From NCBI GenBank assembly GCA_018711265.1, contig DVIM01000148.1, forward strand, positions 1 through 19,750: DNA of 19,750 nt, written 5' to 3'. The position numbers and the translations under genes were made by a program. The notes beneath the pieces are model-generated. The model was not told where the DNA came from and did no database searches. It saw only the letters and a program-made list of their open reading frames with translations. Shown one piece after another: positions 1 to 7,753 of the stretch. Position 1 is the first letter of the stretch, and every line of letters begins with the position of its first letter. The DNA is from Spyradocola merdavium. GTDB taxonomy: Bacteria > Bacillota > Clostridia > Christensenellales > UBA1750.

Positions 1-1615
1 CCGCCTTGGGCGCGTCCTTCTTGGGGTTCAGGGCCGCCAGGGCCTCCATCTCCTTCTTGACGTCGATGCGCGGGAAGAGCGCCTCGCCCTTGTGCACGAC
101 CGTGCCCGGGCGGATGCCGCCAAAGCGGCCCACGGAGTCCCAGGACTGGAGCGCGGCCTCCTCCACGCCCAGCTGCGCGAAGATGCGCGCGGGCGTCTTG
201 GGCATGAACGGCGCGATCAGCACGCCCACGATGCGGCAGCACTCGGCCAGCGCGTAGAGCACGGTGTTCAGGCGCGCCTTGCCCTCCTCGCTGCGGCCCA
301 GCACCCAGGGCTGCGTCAGATCGATGTAGCGGTTGCACTCGCCGATGAGCTTCCAGATCTCGGCAAGCGCCGTGGAGAACTGCATCTTGCCCAGCAGCTC
401 GTCCACCTTGCCGGGCAGGGCCTCGGCCAGGGCGATGAGGTTGTCGTCCACCTCCTGCCGCTGCCCCATCTCGGGCAGGACGCCGCCGTAGTACTTCTCG
501 ATCATGGCCACCGTGCGGGAGACGAGGTTGCCCAGGTCGTTGGCCAGGTCCGAATTGATGCGCGCCAGCAGCGCCTCGTTGGTGAAGTTGCCGTCCGCGC
601 CAAAGGGCATCTCGCGCAGCAGGAAGTAGCGGATGGCGTCGGAGCCGTAGCGGTCGCAGAGCACGACCGGGTCCACGACGTTGCCGATGGACTTGGACAT
701 CTTCTGCCCATCCATGACGAGCCAGCCGTGGCCGAAGACCTGCTTGGGCAGCGGCAGGCCCAGCGCCATGAGGATGATGGGCCAGATGATGGTGTGGAAG
801 CGGACGATCTCCTTGCCGACGATGTGCACGTCCGCGGGCCAATACTTGCGGAACTTGCTGTCGTCCTCGCTGAGGTATCCCAGGGCCGTGATGTAGTTGG
901 AGAGCGCGTCCACCCAGACGTAGATGACGTGCTTGGGGTCAAACGTCACGGGGATACCCCAGGAGAAGGACGTGCGCGACACGCACAGGTCCTCCAGGCC
1001 CGGCAGCAGGAAGTTGTTGAGCATCTCGTTTGCGCGGCTCTCGGGCTGGATGAACTCCGGGTGGGACTTGATGTGCTCAATCAGGCGCGGGGCGTACTTG
1101 GAAAGGCGCAGGAAGTAGCTCTCCTCGTGGGCCTTTTCCACCGGCCGGCCGCAGTCCGGGCACTTGCCGTCCACGAGCTGGTGCTCGGTCCAGAAGCTCT
1201 CGCAGGGCGTGCAGTACCAGCCCTCGTACTCGCTCTTGTAGATGTCGCCCTGCTGATAGAGCTTTTCGAAGATCTTCTGGACGATCTTGGTATGGCGCTC
1301 CTCGGTGGTGCGGATGAAGTCGTCGTAGGAGATGTCCATGATCTCCCAGAGCTTCTTGGTGTTGACGCAGATCTCGTCCACGTACGCCTGCGGGGAGACG
1401 CCCTTTTCCGCGGCCTTGCGCTCGATCTTCTGGCCGTGCTCGTCCAGGCCCGTCAGGAAGAACGTATCGTATCCCTGCAGGCGCTTAAAGCGCGCCAGGG
1501 TATCGGTCGCCGTGGTGCAGTAGGCGTGGCCGATGTGCAGGTTGTCGCTGGGGTAATAGATGGGCGTGGTCACATAGAAGGTGCCCTTGCCCTCCTTCTT
1601 GCAGGTTTCACACAT
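1..1615 (-). CDS. metG: methionyl-tRNA synthetase, 3' end beyond window
   Basis: Charges tRNA-Met with methionine in the cytosol. The start is the ATG at 1615, preceded by GGAGGG about 10 bases upstream, and 538 codons are visible before the window edge. The class I signature HIGH is at residues 27-30 and KMSKS at 305-309. A zinc knuckle uses C135, C138, C152 and C155. The text between these (GLDEHGQKIER, then the anticodon-domain helices) is typical of bacterial MetG. The visible part ends in a lysine-rich linker after the helical anticodon-binding domain. Many family members continue for about 100 residues into an EMAP/Trbp111-like tRNA-binding domain, so the missing part probably encodes that; this is inference. 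Expression is governed by the T-box leader just upstream. Identification is secure. Confidence 0.97.
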   Translation of the reverse strand, partial: MCETCKKEGKGTFYVTTPIYYPSDNLHIGHAYCTTATDTLARFKRLQGYDTFFLTGLDEHGQKIERKAAEKGVSPQAYVDEICVNTKKLWEIMDISYDDFIRTTEERHTKIVQKIFEKLYQQGDIYKSEYEGWYCTPCESFWTEHQLVDGKCPDCGRPVEKAHEESYFLRLSKYAPRLIEHIKSHPEFIQPESRANEMLNNFLLPGLEDLCVSRTSFSWGIPVTFDPKHVIYVWVDALSNYITALGYLSEDDSKFRKYWPADVHIVGKEIVRFHTIIWPIILMALGLPLPKQVFGHGWLVMDGQKMSKSIGNVVDPVVLCDRYGSDAIRYFLLREMPFGADGNFTNEALLARINSDLANDLGNLVSRTVAMIEKYYGGVLPEMGQRQEVDDNLIALAEALPGKVDELLGKMQFSTALAEIWKLIGECNRYIDLTQPWVLGRSEEGKARLNTVLYALAECCRIVGVLIAPFMPKTPARIFAQLGVEEAALQSWDSVGRFGGIRPGTVVHKGEALFPRIDVKKEMEALAALNPKKDAPKA

Positions 1616-1662
1616 GGTCGTTTTCCCTCCTCAAGTTCGTGCGCGGCGCCCCTGTGCGCCGC

Positions 1663-1708
1663 AAAAAAACGCGGGCCCTCCGCCCCGTTCAGGGGCGAAA
1701 GGCTCGCG
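1663..1708 (-). terminator. T-box attenuator terminator
   Basis: On the minus strand CGCG-GCC-CGCCCC, a TGAA loop and CGGGGCG-GGC-CGCG form a long stem followed by seven Ts (the A-run at 1663-1669). Its 5' arm includes the end of the T-box sequence, so terminator and antiterminator are mutually exclusive. Confidence 0.88.
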
Positions 1709-1942
1709 GTACCACCCTGTTTTTCCCCCGCGCGCTCGCGCGCGCAAGGCTCTGCGCCTGCCAACACAGGCCGAACCGATAACGGCGTTCCCCCGTCGCG
1801 GACTTGGGGGGCTTTTCTTCCCTCTCTCCCCTCGCCCGCGCAGCTCCAGGCCCATGTTCGCGCGCGCAGAGGCCGCCGGCTCTCACCGACCCCGGCTCTC
1901 TTTGGGCGCTGCAAGCGCGCTACTCTGCCCTTCGCAGCCTTT
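1663..1942 (-). promoter_or_regulatory. T-box leader with methionine (AUG) specifier
   Basis: A tRNA-sensing transcription attenuator in the metG leader. Read on the minus strand, the conserved T-box AGGGTGGTACCGCG lies at 1718-1705. Stem I shows the usual AGAGAGCC and GGTCGGTGAGAGCC elements at about 1895-1870. The specifier-loop context GAAC-ATG-GG places an AUG codon at 1855-1853. The T-box bulge is UGGU, whose last base would pair with the A73 discriminator usual for tRNA-Met. The leader ends in a GC-rich hairpin and a seven-T run that competes with the antiterminator. Uncharged tRNA-Met should therefore allow read-through into metG. The 5' limit is inferred from the promoter. Confidence 0.93.
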
Positions 1943-1948
1943 ACAACG

Positions 1949-1977
1949 ATTATAATGCCCGCATTTTGCCTTGTCAA
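1949..1977 (-). promoter_or_regulatory. sigma-A promoter of the metG T-box leader
   Basis: Perfect TTGACA at 1977-1972, 17-bp spacer, perfect TATAAT at 1954-1949 on the minus strand. The predicted start is near 1942. The -35 hexamer overlaps the last codons and stop of comB, so metG is transcribed separately although it directly follows comB. Confidence 0.92.
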
Positions 1978-2696
1978 GCGTAAGAATCGCGGATCACGCC
2001 GTCGACGTAGCAGGGCACGGCGTCCATGACGTCCTCCTGCAGGCAGAAGCGGATGTCGTCCTCCATCCCCAGGGAGCGCAGGCGCTCCACGTGCGCGCTG
2101 CCGGCGAGCGCGGCGCGCAGGTCGTCCTTGTAGGAGTCGTAGAGCGTCAGCGCCGTGCGGGCCAGGTCGTCCAGGTACTGGTTGCCGTCCAGCTCCAGCA
2201 GGCGGGAGATAATCGCCCCGGAGCAGAGGATGTCGTCCAGGGAAAACTTGCCGTTCGTGCCCGCGCAGACGATGGCGATGTTCTCCCCGTTTTCCCGGGC
2301 GACGTGCGCCACGGCCGAGGCGTTGAGGAAGGAGCCCAGCAGGAGCACGCGCGCGTCCTTTGCGCGCAGGATGGCGCGGGTGCCGTTTGTCGTGGTCATG
2401 ACCATCACGCGGTCGGCGACCATCTCCGGCGTGTACTCCAGCGGGGAATTGGACAGGTGAAACTCCGGGATGGGCTTGGCCTGCCGCTCGCCGCACAGGA
2501 GCACGCGCTGGTTCCCGAGCTGGCGCGCCATGTCCACGGCCTCCTCCACTTCGGAGACGGGAATGATAAACCGCACGCCGTGCTCGACGGCCGTGACCAT
2601 CACGCTCGTGGCGCGCAGCACGTCCACCACGATCACCACGTGGTTGCGCAGATCCTTTTCCACCGATCCTGCCGTAGCATAAAGTTCAATCGCCAT
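1974..2696 (-). CDS. comB: 2-phosphosulfolactate phosphatase family protein
   Basis: A 240-residue protein of the ComB family, which removes phosphate from (2R)-phosphosulfolactate to give sulfolactate (Mg-dependent, EC 3.1.3.71). The family signatures are visible: VVDVLRATS near residue 25, a GERQAKPI...NSPLEY stretch near 70-87, and TTTNGTRA near 101. Length is normal. The ATG at 2696 follows GGAAGGTGG by about 8 bases. The gene has its own promoter and lies directly downstream of spmA-spmB on the same strand. In methanogens ComB serves coenzyme M synthesis. In Bacillus, homologues are linked to the sulfolactate stored in spores, and that seems the more relevant setting here. No comA or comC partner is in the window, so the substrate in this organism is inferred. 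Confidence 0.9.
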   Translation of the reverse strand: MAIELYATAGSVEKDLRNHVVIVVDVLRATSVMVTAVEHGVRFIIPVSEVEEAVDMARQLGNQRVLLCGERQAKPIPEFHLSNSPLEYTPEMVADRVMVMTTTNGTRAILRAKDARVLLLGSFLNASAVAHVARENGENIAIVCAGTNGKFSLDDILCSGAIISRLLELDGNQYLDDLARTALTLYDSYKDDLRAALAGSAHVERLRSLGMEDDIRFCLQEDVMDAVPCYVDGVIRDSYA

Positions 2697-2724
2697 GCTC
2701 TACCACCTTCCCTAGTCTATCCAG

Positions 2725-2752
2725 ATTATACCACAAAATGCGCTTCTGGCAA
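2725..2752 (-). promoter_or_regulatory. sigma-A promoter of comB
   Basis: Minus strand: TTGCCA at 2752-2747, 16-bp spacer, TATAAT at 2730-2725, with TGG immediately before the -10 (extended -10). It lies in the short gap between spmB and comB, about 30 bp before the comB start. Confidence 0.82.
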
Positions 2753-2767
2753 GGCGGTTTCCAAAAT

Positions 2768-3265
2768 TTACAGGAGATTTAGTGAAAGCAGTGCGAAAAA
2801 AGCCCCAAAAACCGTTGAAATTAGGGACGCGGTCACACAATAGCGGCTCGTGCGCATGCGCACGCTCCCCAGGTACAGCGCGATGACGTACAGCGTGGTC
2901 TCCGACGAGCCCATCAGGGCCGCGGCCATGCGCGCGGCCTGCGCGTCCACGCCCAGGCGCGCGATGAGGTCCTGCAATGCCGAGAGCGACCCCGATCCGG
3001 ACACCGGCCGCATCACCAAAAAGGGCAGAAGCTCCACCGGCAGCCCCAGCGCGCGCAGCGCGGGCGAGAGCAGGCGCTCCGCCAGCTCCAGCGCCCCGCT
3101 CCCCCGCAGGAAGGCCAGCAGCAGCAGCGCCGCGCACAGGTAGGGCATGACCTGCGCCGCGGTGCGCAGCCCCTCCTTTGCGCCCTCGACAAAGGCGGAA
3201 TAGAGGTCCACATGCCTCGCCGCGCCCAGGAAGGCCACCAGCACCGCCAGCGCCACGGCGATCAT
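2768..3265 (-). CDS. spmB: spore maturation protein B
   Basis: A 165-residue polytopic membrane protein with the nucleoside-recognition (Gate) domain of the SpmB family. SpmA and SpmB are required for full dehydration of the spore core in Bacillus and Clostridium; the transported species is unknown. Visible features are an N-terminal hydrophobic helix (residues 1-15), the family stretch LPFLVMRPVSGSGSLSAL around 80-97, and MGSSETTLYVIALYLGSV around 118-135, which is characteristic. The start ATG at 3265 overlaps the spmA stop as ATGA, so the two are probably translationally coupled. No convincing T-rich terminator follows; the comB promoter lies just beyond the stop. Confidence 0.94.
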   Translation of the reverse strand: MIAVALAVLVAFLGAARHVDLYSAFVEGAKEGLRTAAQVMPYLCAALLLLAFLRGSGALELAERLLSPALRALGLPVELLPFLVMRPVSGSGSLSALQDLIARLGVDAQAARMAAALMGSSETTLYVIALYLGSVRMRTSRYCVTASLISTVFGAFFALLSLNLL

Positions 3266-3837
3266 GCGGGCCACAGCCTTTCGCAGAGCTTGCCCAGGGC
3301 CACGGCGCAGAGCGTGGAGGCGGCGCTGCCGATCAGCGCGGGCAGCAGGATGTCCCCGGGGTTGGGCGCCCCGGCCGCGGCCCGCAGGGAGAGCACGGTC
3401 GTGGGCACGAGCTGCAGGGAGGAGGCGTTGACCAGCAGGAACATGCACATGCCCGCGGTGGGCCGGCCGTCCCGCGCTCCGGCGGCCATGCGCTCCATGG
3501 CGCGAAGGCCCGCGGGCGTGGCGGCGTTGCCCAGGCCCAGCAGGTTCGCCGTGAAGTTGACGCAGACCGCCTCGCGCACCTCGGGGTCCTGCCCCTCGCG
3601 CCCGAGGAGCCAGGCGACCGGCCGCCGGAGCGCCCGGGAGAGCGCGCGCACCGCGCCCGCGCGCTCCAGGATGCTGAGCAAACCGCTCCAGACCATGTAC
3701 GCCCCCGCCAGGGAGAGGCCGAGCTGCACGGCGTCCTCCCCGGCGGCGAGGACCTCCAGGCCCAGCGCCTCCCCCCGCCCGGTCAGCAGGCCGAAGACCC
3801 CGCAGAACAGGAGCACGCACAAAAAAATACCGCTCAC
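3262..3837 (-). CDS. spmA: spore maturation protein A
   Basis: Partner of SpmB, with the same Gate-type membrane fold. The signatures NFTANLLGLGNAATPAG in the first half and NASSLQLVPTTVLSLRAAAG in the second are diagnostic of SpmA. There are several hydrophobic helices. Start choice: GTG at 3846 and ATG at 3843 are in frame, but both sit inside or too close to an ideal Shine-Dalgarno sequence (GGGGAGGTGAT). The GTG at 3837 lies 8 bases past GGAGG and is preferred, giving 191 residues. The end overlaps spmB by four bases. No sigma-A promoter is obvious in the 80 bp after the MarR gene. The pair may be read through from the regulator or use a sporulation sigma factor whose promoter was not recognised. 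Confidence 0.93.
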   Translation of the reverse strand: MSGIFLCVLLFCGVFGLLTGRGEALGLEVLAAGEDAVQLGLSLAGAYMVWSGLLSILERAGAVRALSRALRRPVAWLLGREGQDPEVREAVCVNFTANLLGLGNAATPAGLRAMERMAAGARDGRPTAGMCMFLLVNASSLQLVPTTVLSLRAAAGAPNPGDILLPALIGSAASTLCAVALGKLCERLWPA

Positions 3838-3926
3838 GCGCATCACCTCCCCACAGGTGTATGCGCGCGGCGCGGCACTTCATGACGCGGCGGGGAGCGT
3901 TTTCCCGCGGCGCGTCCCGTTTGTTC

Positions 3927-4391
3927 TCAAATCTGGGCGGAGCCAAGGACCGTGGAGATCACCTCCAGCGCGTGCTCCAGCTCGAAGAAGTCCTTCTCCG
4001 GGATGGTGCCGGTCCAGCGCATGACCTGGCGGACGATCGTCTCCCGGATGCAGGCGAGCTTCTCCTCGCCCTTGGGCAGAAGGACCACGTTGACCACGCG
4101 GCGGTCGCCCGTGTCCCGCCGGCGCTCGACGTATCCCTCGCGGATGAGGCGGTCGATCAGCGGCGTGATGTTGGGCTTGGCCATCCCCAGGTGGCGGCTG
4201 ATGTCGGTGACGGACATGGCGCCCGCGTCGCCCAGCATGGCCAGGACCTGCACATGCGACATGGGCATGTTGTGCTCGGCCTGGACCACGTCCATGCGCA
4301 GCAGCTTTTTCCGGAGCAGCGGAAGCACCTCAAAGGTCGTTGTCGCCACCGTCTCCACAGCTTCCTTATTGACTGACTTTTTGCGCGGCAT
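3927..4391 (-). CDS. MarR-family transcriptional regulator
   Basis: A 154-residue winged-helix DNA-binding protein, expected to act as a dimer. The MarR core is clear: a recognition region MSVTDISRHLGMAKPNITPLIDRLIREG at residues 59-86, followed by the wing YVERRRDTGDRRVVNVVLLPKG. N- and C-terminal helices for dimerisation flank it. The ATG at 4391 follows a G-rich Shine-Dalgarno (AGGGGG). It has its own AT-rich promoter containing two short palindromes, consistent with autoregulation. Downstream are spmA-spmB, 80 bp away on the same strand, but a role in sporulation is only suggested by position. The ligand and target genes cannot be read from the sequence. Confidence 0.92.
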   Translation of the reverse strand: MPRKKSVNKEAVETVATTTFEVLPLLRKKLLRMDVVQAEHNMPMSHVQVLAMLGDAGAMSVTDISRHLGMAKPNITPLIDRLIREGYVERRRDTGDRRVVNVVLLPKGEEKLACIRETIVRQVMRWTGTIPEKDFFELEHALEVISTVLGSAQI

Positions 4392-4469
4392 GATGCGTCC
4401 CCCTCTTCTGCTCGTTTCCTTCCTCCGGCCCGCTGCCCCCGACGATTCTGCGAAGGATATCCCTCCATA

Positions 4470-4519
4470 ATACGTATCTTTATATAACTTATTGTATTCG
4501 ATTTCGAGGATTTTTTCAA
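4470..4519 (-). promoter_or_regulatory. MarR gene promoter with palindromic operator candidates
   Basis: Minus strand: TTGAAA at 4519-4514, 17-bp spacer, TACAAT at 4496-4491. Just past the predicted start lie TTATATAA (4480-4487) and ATACGTAT (4470-4477), both self-complementary, in a strongly AT-rich patch of an otherwise GC-rich window. Either could be the regulator's own operator; this is inference. Confidence 0.65.
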
Positions 4520-4627
4520 CCCATTTTTAACAATATCGTCAACGAATTTTACACAAGGTCCATGTTTCCCTATTGACTTTCCAAATTTCCTCACAGACAG
4601 ACCGTCAAAATCCCGCATTGCAGAACA

Positions 4628-4666
4628 AAGTCCCGTGGAGCGTTTCTCTTCCGTTCCACGGGACTT
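4628..4666 (-). terminator. terminator of the M42/MBL operon
   Basis: A perfect 12-bp stem, AAGTCCCGTGGA with TCCACGGGACTT, around a 15-base loop, followed on the minus strand by TTGTTCT. It lies 22 bp after the stop of the metallo-beta-lactamase-fold gene. The rest of 4392-4687 holds only the MarR promoter; no gene is seen. Confidence 0.7.
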
Positions 4667-4687
4667 AACCAAATCTTCTTGCTTTTG

Positions 4688-5749
4688 TCAGGCGGCCTGG
4701 CGTTCGGTCTCGACCGATACGTCCCGCCCGTCGGTGTGCAGGGTGAGCACGCCGGAAAGGTCCGTGCGCAGCACGGGGATCTCCAGCTCCTCCAGGCGCG
4801 CGGCGACCTCGTCGTGCGGCGCGCCGGCGCTCTCGGTGTAGTCGCAGGTGATGACCGCGTAGTCCGGGGACACGGCCTGCAGGAAGTCCCGCTTGGAGGA
4901 GGTGCTGCTGCCGTGGTGGCCGACCTTGAGCACGTCCGCAGACAGGTCGGCCCCGCTCTCCAGCAGGTCCGTCTCCACGGGCGTTTCCGCGTCGCCCATC
5001 AGCAGGTAGCGCACGTCGCCGTACTCCGCCAGCAGCACGAGGGACCAGTCGTTGATCTCGTCGTAGTCCGCGTCCGGGTCGGGCGACAGAACGGTGATCT
5101 GCGCGCCGCCCAGGGCGAAGGTGTCGCCCGGAGAGGGGACCGAGGTCGGGACGTTCTTCTCCTCCAGGGCGCCCAGCAAGTTCTCGTAGCTCTTGGTCGT
5201 GTGCTCGCGGGGCGAGAGGTAGGCCTGCTCCACGGGATAGGCGAGGACCACCGCGTCCAGGGACCCCAGGTGATCCTCGTGCGGGTGGGTGTTGACCAGG
5301 TAGCGGAATCCCTCGATGCCCATGTCCTCCAGGTGCTCGAGGATGTAGTCCTCGTCGCCCTCGTTGCCGCCGTCGATGATCATGCTCTCCCCGTCGCACT
5401 GCAGGACGAGGCAGTCCGCCTTGCCGACCTCCAGCACCGTCAGCGTCATGCCCTCGCCCGCGGGCAGGGGCCCGGCGGAGGTTCCAGGGGTGTCGGTCGC
5501 CCCGGGGGTGTCGGTCGCCCCGGGGGCGGCGGTCGCTGCGGGGGCGACGCTCGCCACGGGGGCGTCGCTCGTCAGCGTTTCGATCGCTTCCATGGCATCG
5601 TCCGCCAGGGAGGAGGCGGCGTCCCGGACGCCGTCCAGGCCGGCCTCCAGGTCCCCGCCGCCGGCGTAGACCGCAACCAGCACGAGCAGAACCATCGTCA
5701 CCAGGACCGGCAGGATTCCGCCGCGCTTCTTTCTTCTCTGGGCTGCCAT
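4688..5749 (-). CDS. membrane-anchored ComEC-like metallo-beta-lactamase-fold hydrolase
   Basis: A 353-residue protein. A basic N-terminus and one hydrophobic helix (about residues 11-29) should anchor it, with the catalytic domain outside the membrane. A helix-rich segment and an Ala/Thr/Pro linker of six-residue repeats (about 65-95) lead to a metallo-beta-lactamase domain from about residue 101. Metal-binding motif THPHEDH lies at 154-160 (H155, H157, D159, H160). Further conserved elements are MIIDGG at about 123-128, LLMGDAE, and VGHHGSSTSS near 277-286. The domain order matches the stand-alone relatives of the ComEC/Rec2 C-terminal domain, which in ComEC is thought to degrade the non-transforming DNA strand. 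The substrate here is unknown. It begins 13 bp after the last M42 peptidase gene and is the last gene of that operon. Confidence 0.86.
   Translation of the reverse strand: MAAQRRKKRGGILPVLVTMVLLVLVAVYAGGGDLEAGLDGVRDAASSLADDAMEAIETLTSDAPVASVAPAATAAPGATDTPGATDTPGTSAGPLPAGEGMTLTVLEVGKADCLVLQCDGESMIIDGGNEGDEDYILEHLEDMGIEGFRYLVNTHPHEDHLGSLDAVVLAYPVEQAYLSPREHTTKSYENLLGALEEKNVPTSVPSPGDTFALGGAQITVLSPDPDADYDEINDWSLVLLAEYGDVRYLLMGDAETPVETDLLESGADLSADVLKVGHHGSSTSSKRDFLQAVSPDYAVITCDYTESAGAPHDEVAARLEELEIPVLRTDLSGVLTLHTDGRDVSVETERQAA
5491..5562. repeat. degenerate 18-bp tandem repeat inside the hydrolase gene
   Basis: Four head-to-tail 18-bp units. The first two (5491-5508, 5509-5526) are identical and the next two are diverged. 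They encode the GATDTP/AATAAP six-residue linker repeats between the membrane anchor and the catalytic domain. Slippage here would change linker length in steps of six residues without a frameshift. Confidence 0.85.
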
Positions 5750-5762
5750 CGCGCTTCCGTCC

Positions 5763-6737
5763 TTACAGCAGGGCCAGGAGGATGCGCACCGCGCCCTCCA
5801 GATCGTTCAGGTCCACCATCTCGCAGGGGGCGTGAACGTAGCGGCAGGGCAGGGAGATGACGCCGGAGGGCACGCCCGCGCGGGACTTGTGGATGGCCGC
5901 GGCGTCCGTGGAGCCGCCCAGCAGGATCTCGCGCTGACAGGGCACGCCGGCCTTTGCGGCCGCGGCCTCGAGGGCCTCCACCACGTCCGGATGGGCGATG
6001 AGCCCGCGGTCCATGATCTTGACGGCCGCGCCCTTGCCCAGGCGGCTGACGACGTGGGTCGTCTCCTTGGCGCGGGGGAAGTCGTTGGCGTGGGTGACGT
6101 CCAGGGCGATGGCCATGTCCGGATCGGCGGCGTAGCCCGCGGTGGTCGCGCCGCGCAGGCCGACCTCCTCCTGGGTGGTGAAGACCGCGACGATCTCGTT
6201 ATCCGTCTTGCCCAGGCGGCGCATCGTCTCCATCAGGACCGCGCAGCCGCAGCGGTCGTCCATGTAGGGCGCGGCCAGGCGGTCGCCCATGTCGCTGACG
6301 ACGCCGCGCACGACGGCCCAGTCGCCGATCTGCGCCTTCTTCCCGGCCTCCTCGCGCGAGGAAGCGCCCACGTCGATGAACAGGGAGATCGGGTCGCTGC
6401 CCGCCTCGGCAAAGAGCACGCCCTGCGCGCCGGAGGCGAGCACCACGTGGCTGGCCTGGGTGATCTTGGGGTTGACGCCGCCGACCGTGGCCACGCGCAG
6501 GAAGCCGTCCTCGTCGATGGCGGTGACGATGAAGCCGATCTCGTCCATGTGCGCGGTGAGCAGGATGCGCTTGCCGCCGGGCGCGCCCTTCTTGACGCAG
6601 ACGAGGTTGCCCATCACGTCGCGGCGGATCTCGTCGGCACAGGAGCGCATTTCGGACTCGATGTAGTCCGCGCAGGCGCCCTCAAAGCCCGAGGGGCCGG
6701 GAATCGTAAGGAGCTTAAGCAGTGTATCCTTGAGCAT
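5763..6737 (-). CDS. M42 family metallopeptidase (third of three)
   Basis: A 324-residue two-metal aminopeptidase of the M42 (FrvX/PepA/TET) family; relatives form large oligomers that trim peptides in the cytosol. Expected metal and catalytic residues are all present: H63 and D65 in AHMDEIG, D160 in YMDDR, the E190-E191 pair in TQEEVG, D213 in ALDVTHA, and H302 in YVHAPCE. Length is normal. The start ATG at 6737 overlaps the stop of the preceding gene as TGATG and has GGAGGT 8 bases upstream, so the genes are coupled. It is only moderately similar to the other two copies, which argues for old paralogues with different peptide preferences rather than a recent duplication. Confidence 0.93.
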   Translation of the reverse strand: MLKDTLLKLLTIPGPSGFEGACADYIESEMRSCADEIRRDVMGNLVCVKKGAPGGKRILLTAHMDEIGFIVTAIDEDGFLRVATVGGVNPKITQASHVVLASGAQGVLFAEAGSDPISLFIDVGASSREEAGKKAQIGDWAVVRGVVSDMGDRLAAPYMDDRCGCAVLMETMRRLGKTDNEIVAVFTTQEEVGLRGATTAGYAADPDMAIALDVTHANDFPRAKETTHVVSRLGKGAAVKIMDRGLIAHPDVVEALEAAAAKAGVPCQREILLGGSTDAAAIHKSRAGVPSGVISLPCRYVHAPCEMVDLNDLEGAVRILLALL

Positions 6738-7753
6738 CAGAATGTACCTCCTTCATCGAGAAAGGCCTTGACCCAGCGGTACTGGTTTTCCACGTCGGAG
6801 AGCGCGCAGACCGAGGACGGGCCGTGAATGTAGCGGCAGGGCACGGAGACGACGACCGTCGCGACCCCGCCCTGGGAGCGCTGGATGCTGCCGGCGTCGT
6901 TGCCGCCGGTCGTGCCGCGCTTGAGCTGCCAGGGGATGTTCCGCTCCTGGGCCAGGGCGCGCATGCGGGCAAAGAGGCCCGGGTGCGCGATGGAGGCGCG
7001 GTCCATAAAGCTCAGGGCCGGGCCCTTGCCGGCGGAGCAGATCTCCTCGTGCACGCGCGCGCCGATGGTGTCGTTGGCGGTGGTGCCCTCAAGGATTATG
7101 GCGCAGTCCGGCTGCACGCGGAAGGCCGTAGCCATGGCGCCGCGCAGGCCGACCTCCTCCTGGACGTTGAAGGCAAAGGCCACGTTGCAGGGGTAGTCGT
7201 GCTTGAGCAGCTCCAGCATCACCGCGCAGCCGACGCGGTCGTCCAGCGCGCGGGACTTGACAAACCCGCGGCCAAACTCCACATACTCCGAGTCAAAGAC
7301 CGCGTAGTCGCCGATGGAGACGGCCTTGAGCGCGTCGTCGCGGTCGCGCGCGCCGATGTCGATGTAGAGCTGGCTGTGCTTGAGGGCGCGGGTGCGCTCG
7401 TCCCGCTCCTGCAGGTGCACAGCCTTGCAGCCGATGACGCCGGGCACGCGCGTTTTGCCCACGAGCACGCGCTTGCCCACGCAGACGGCCGGGTCGATGC
7501 CGCCGACGGTCATGTAGCGGATGAGGCCGTCGTCGCGGACGTACTGGACCATGAAGCCGACCTCGTCCATGTGCGCGGCGATCATGACCGTGGGCGCGCC
7601 CTCCTTCTTGCAGCGCTTCCAGGCCACGACGCTGCCCATGGTGTCGACCGTGATCTCGTCGCAGTAGGGCGCGGCCTGGTCGATGACGAAGCCGCGCACC
7701 TCGCCCTCGTCGCCGGAGACGCCGCGCAGGCGGGTAAGTTCCTTTAGAAGCAT
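6737..7753 (-). CDS. M42 family metallopeptidase (second of three)
   Basis: An M42 aminopeptidase of 338 residues from the preferred start. An upstream in-frame ATG at 7768 exists, but the ATG at 7753 is placed 7 bases after GGGAGGA and matches the N-terminus of its neighbours (MLLKEL versus MLKDTL). Metal-site motifs are AHMDEVG, ALDDRVG, QEEVG and YIHGP. At the position where the other two copies have Asp (ALDV, AFDV) this one has Glu (ILEGT), a substitution known among active M42 enzymes. It overlaps the upstream peptidase gene by 10 bp and the downstream one by one base. Substrate specificity cannot be predicted. Confidence 0.92.
   Translation of the reverse strand: MLLKELTRLRGVSGDEGEVRGFVIDQAAPYCDEITVDTMGSVVAWKRCKKEGAPTVMIAAHMDEVGFMVQYVRDDGLIRYMTVGGIDPAVCVGKRVLVGKTRVPGVIGCKAVHLQERDERTRALKHSQLYIDIGARDRDDALKAVSIGDYAVFDSEYVEFGRGFVKSRALDDRVGCAVMLELLKHDYPCNVAFAFNVQEEVGLRGAMATAFRVQPDCAIILEGTTANDTIGARVHEEICSAGKGPALSFMDRASIAHPGLFARMRALAQERNIPWQLKRGTTGGNDAGSIQRSQGGVATVVVSVPCRYIHGPSSVCALSDVENQYRWVKAFLDEGGTF

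Noticed and set aside
92..2029. Long plus-strand open frame (645 codons) opposite metG and the T-box
   Set aside because: It is the antisense of metG, runs through the T-box leader, has no family features and no start signal. Long antisense frames are expected at this GC content.
1570..2496. Minus-strand open frame crossing the T-box region
   Set aside because: It overlaps comB and metG in another frame and would translate the regulatory leader; the composition is Arg/Gly-rich low complexity.
4157..4672. Minus-strand open frame starting upstream of the MarR gene
   Set aside because: It covers the MarR promoter and then runs out of frame through the MarR gene; no ribosome site and no family resemblance.
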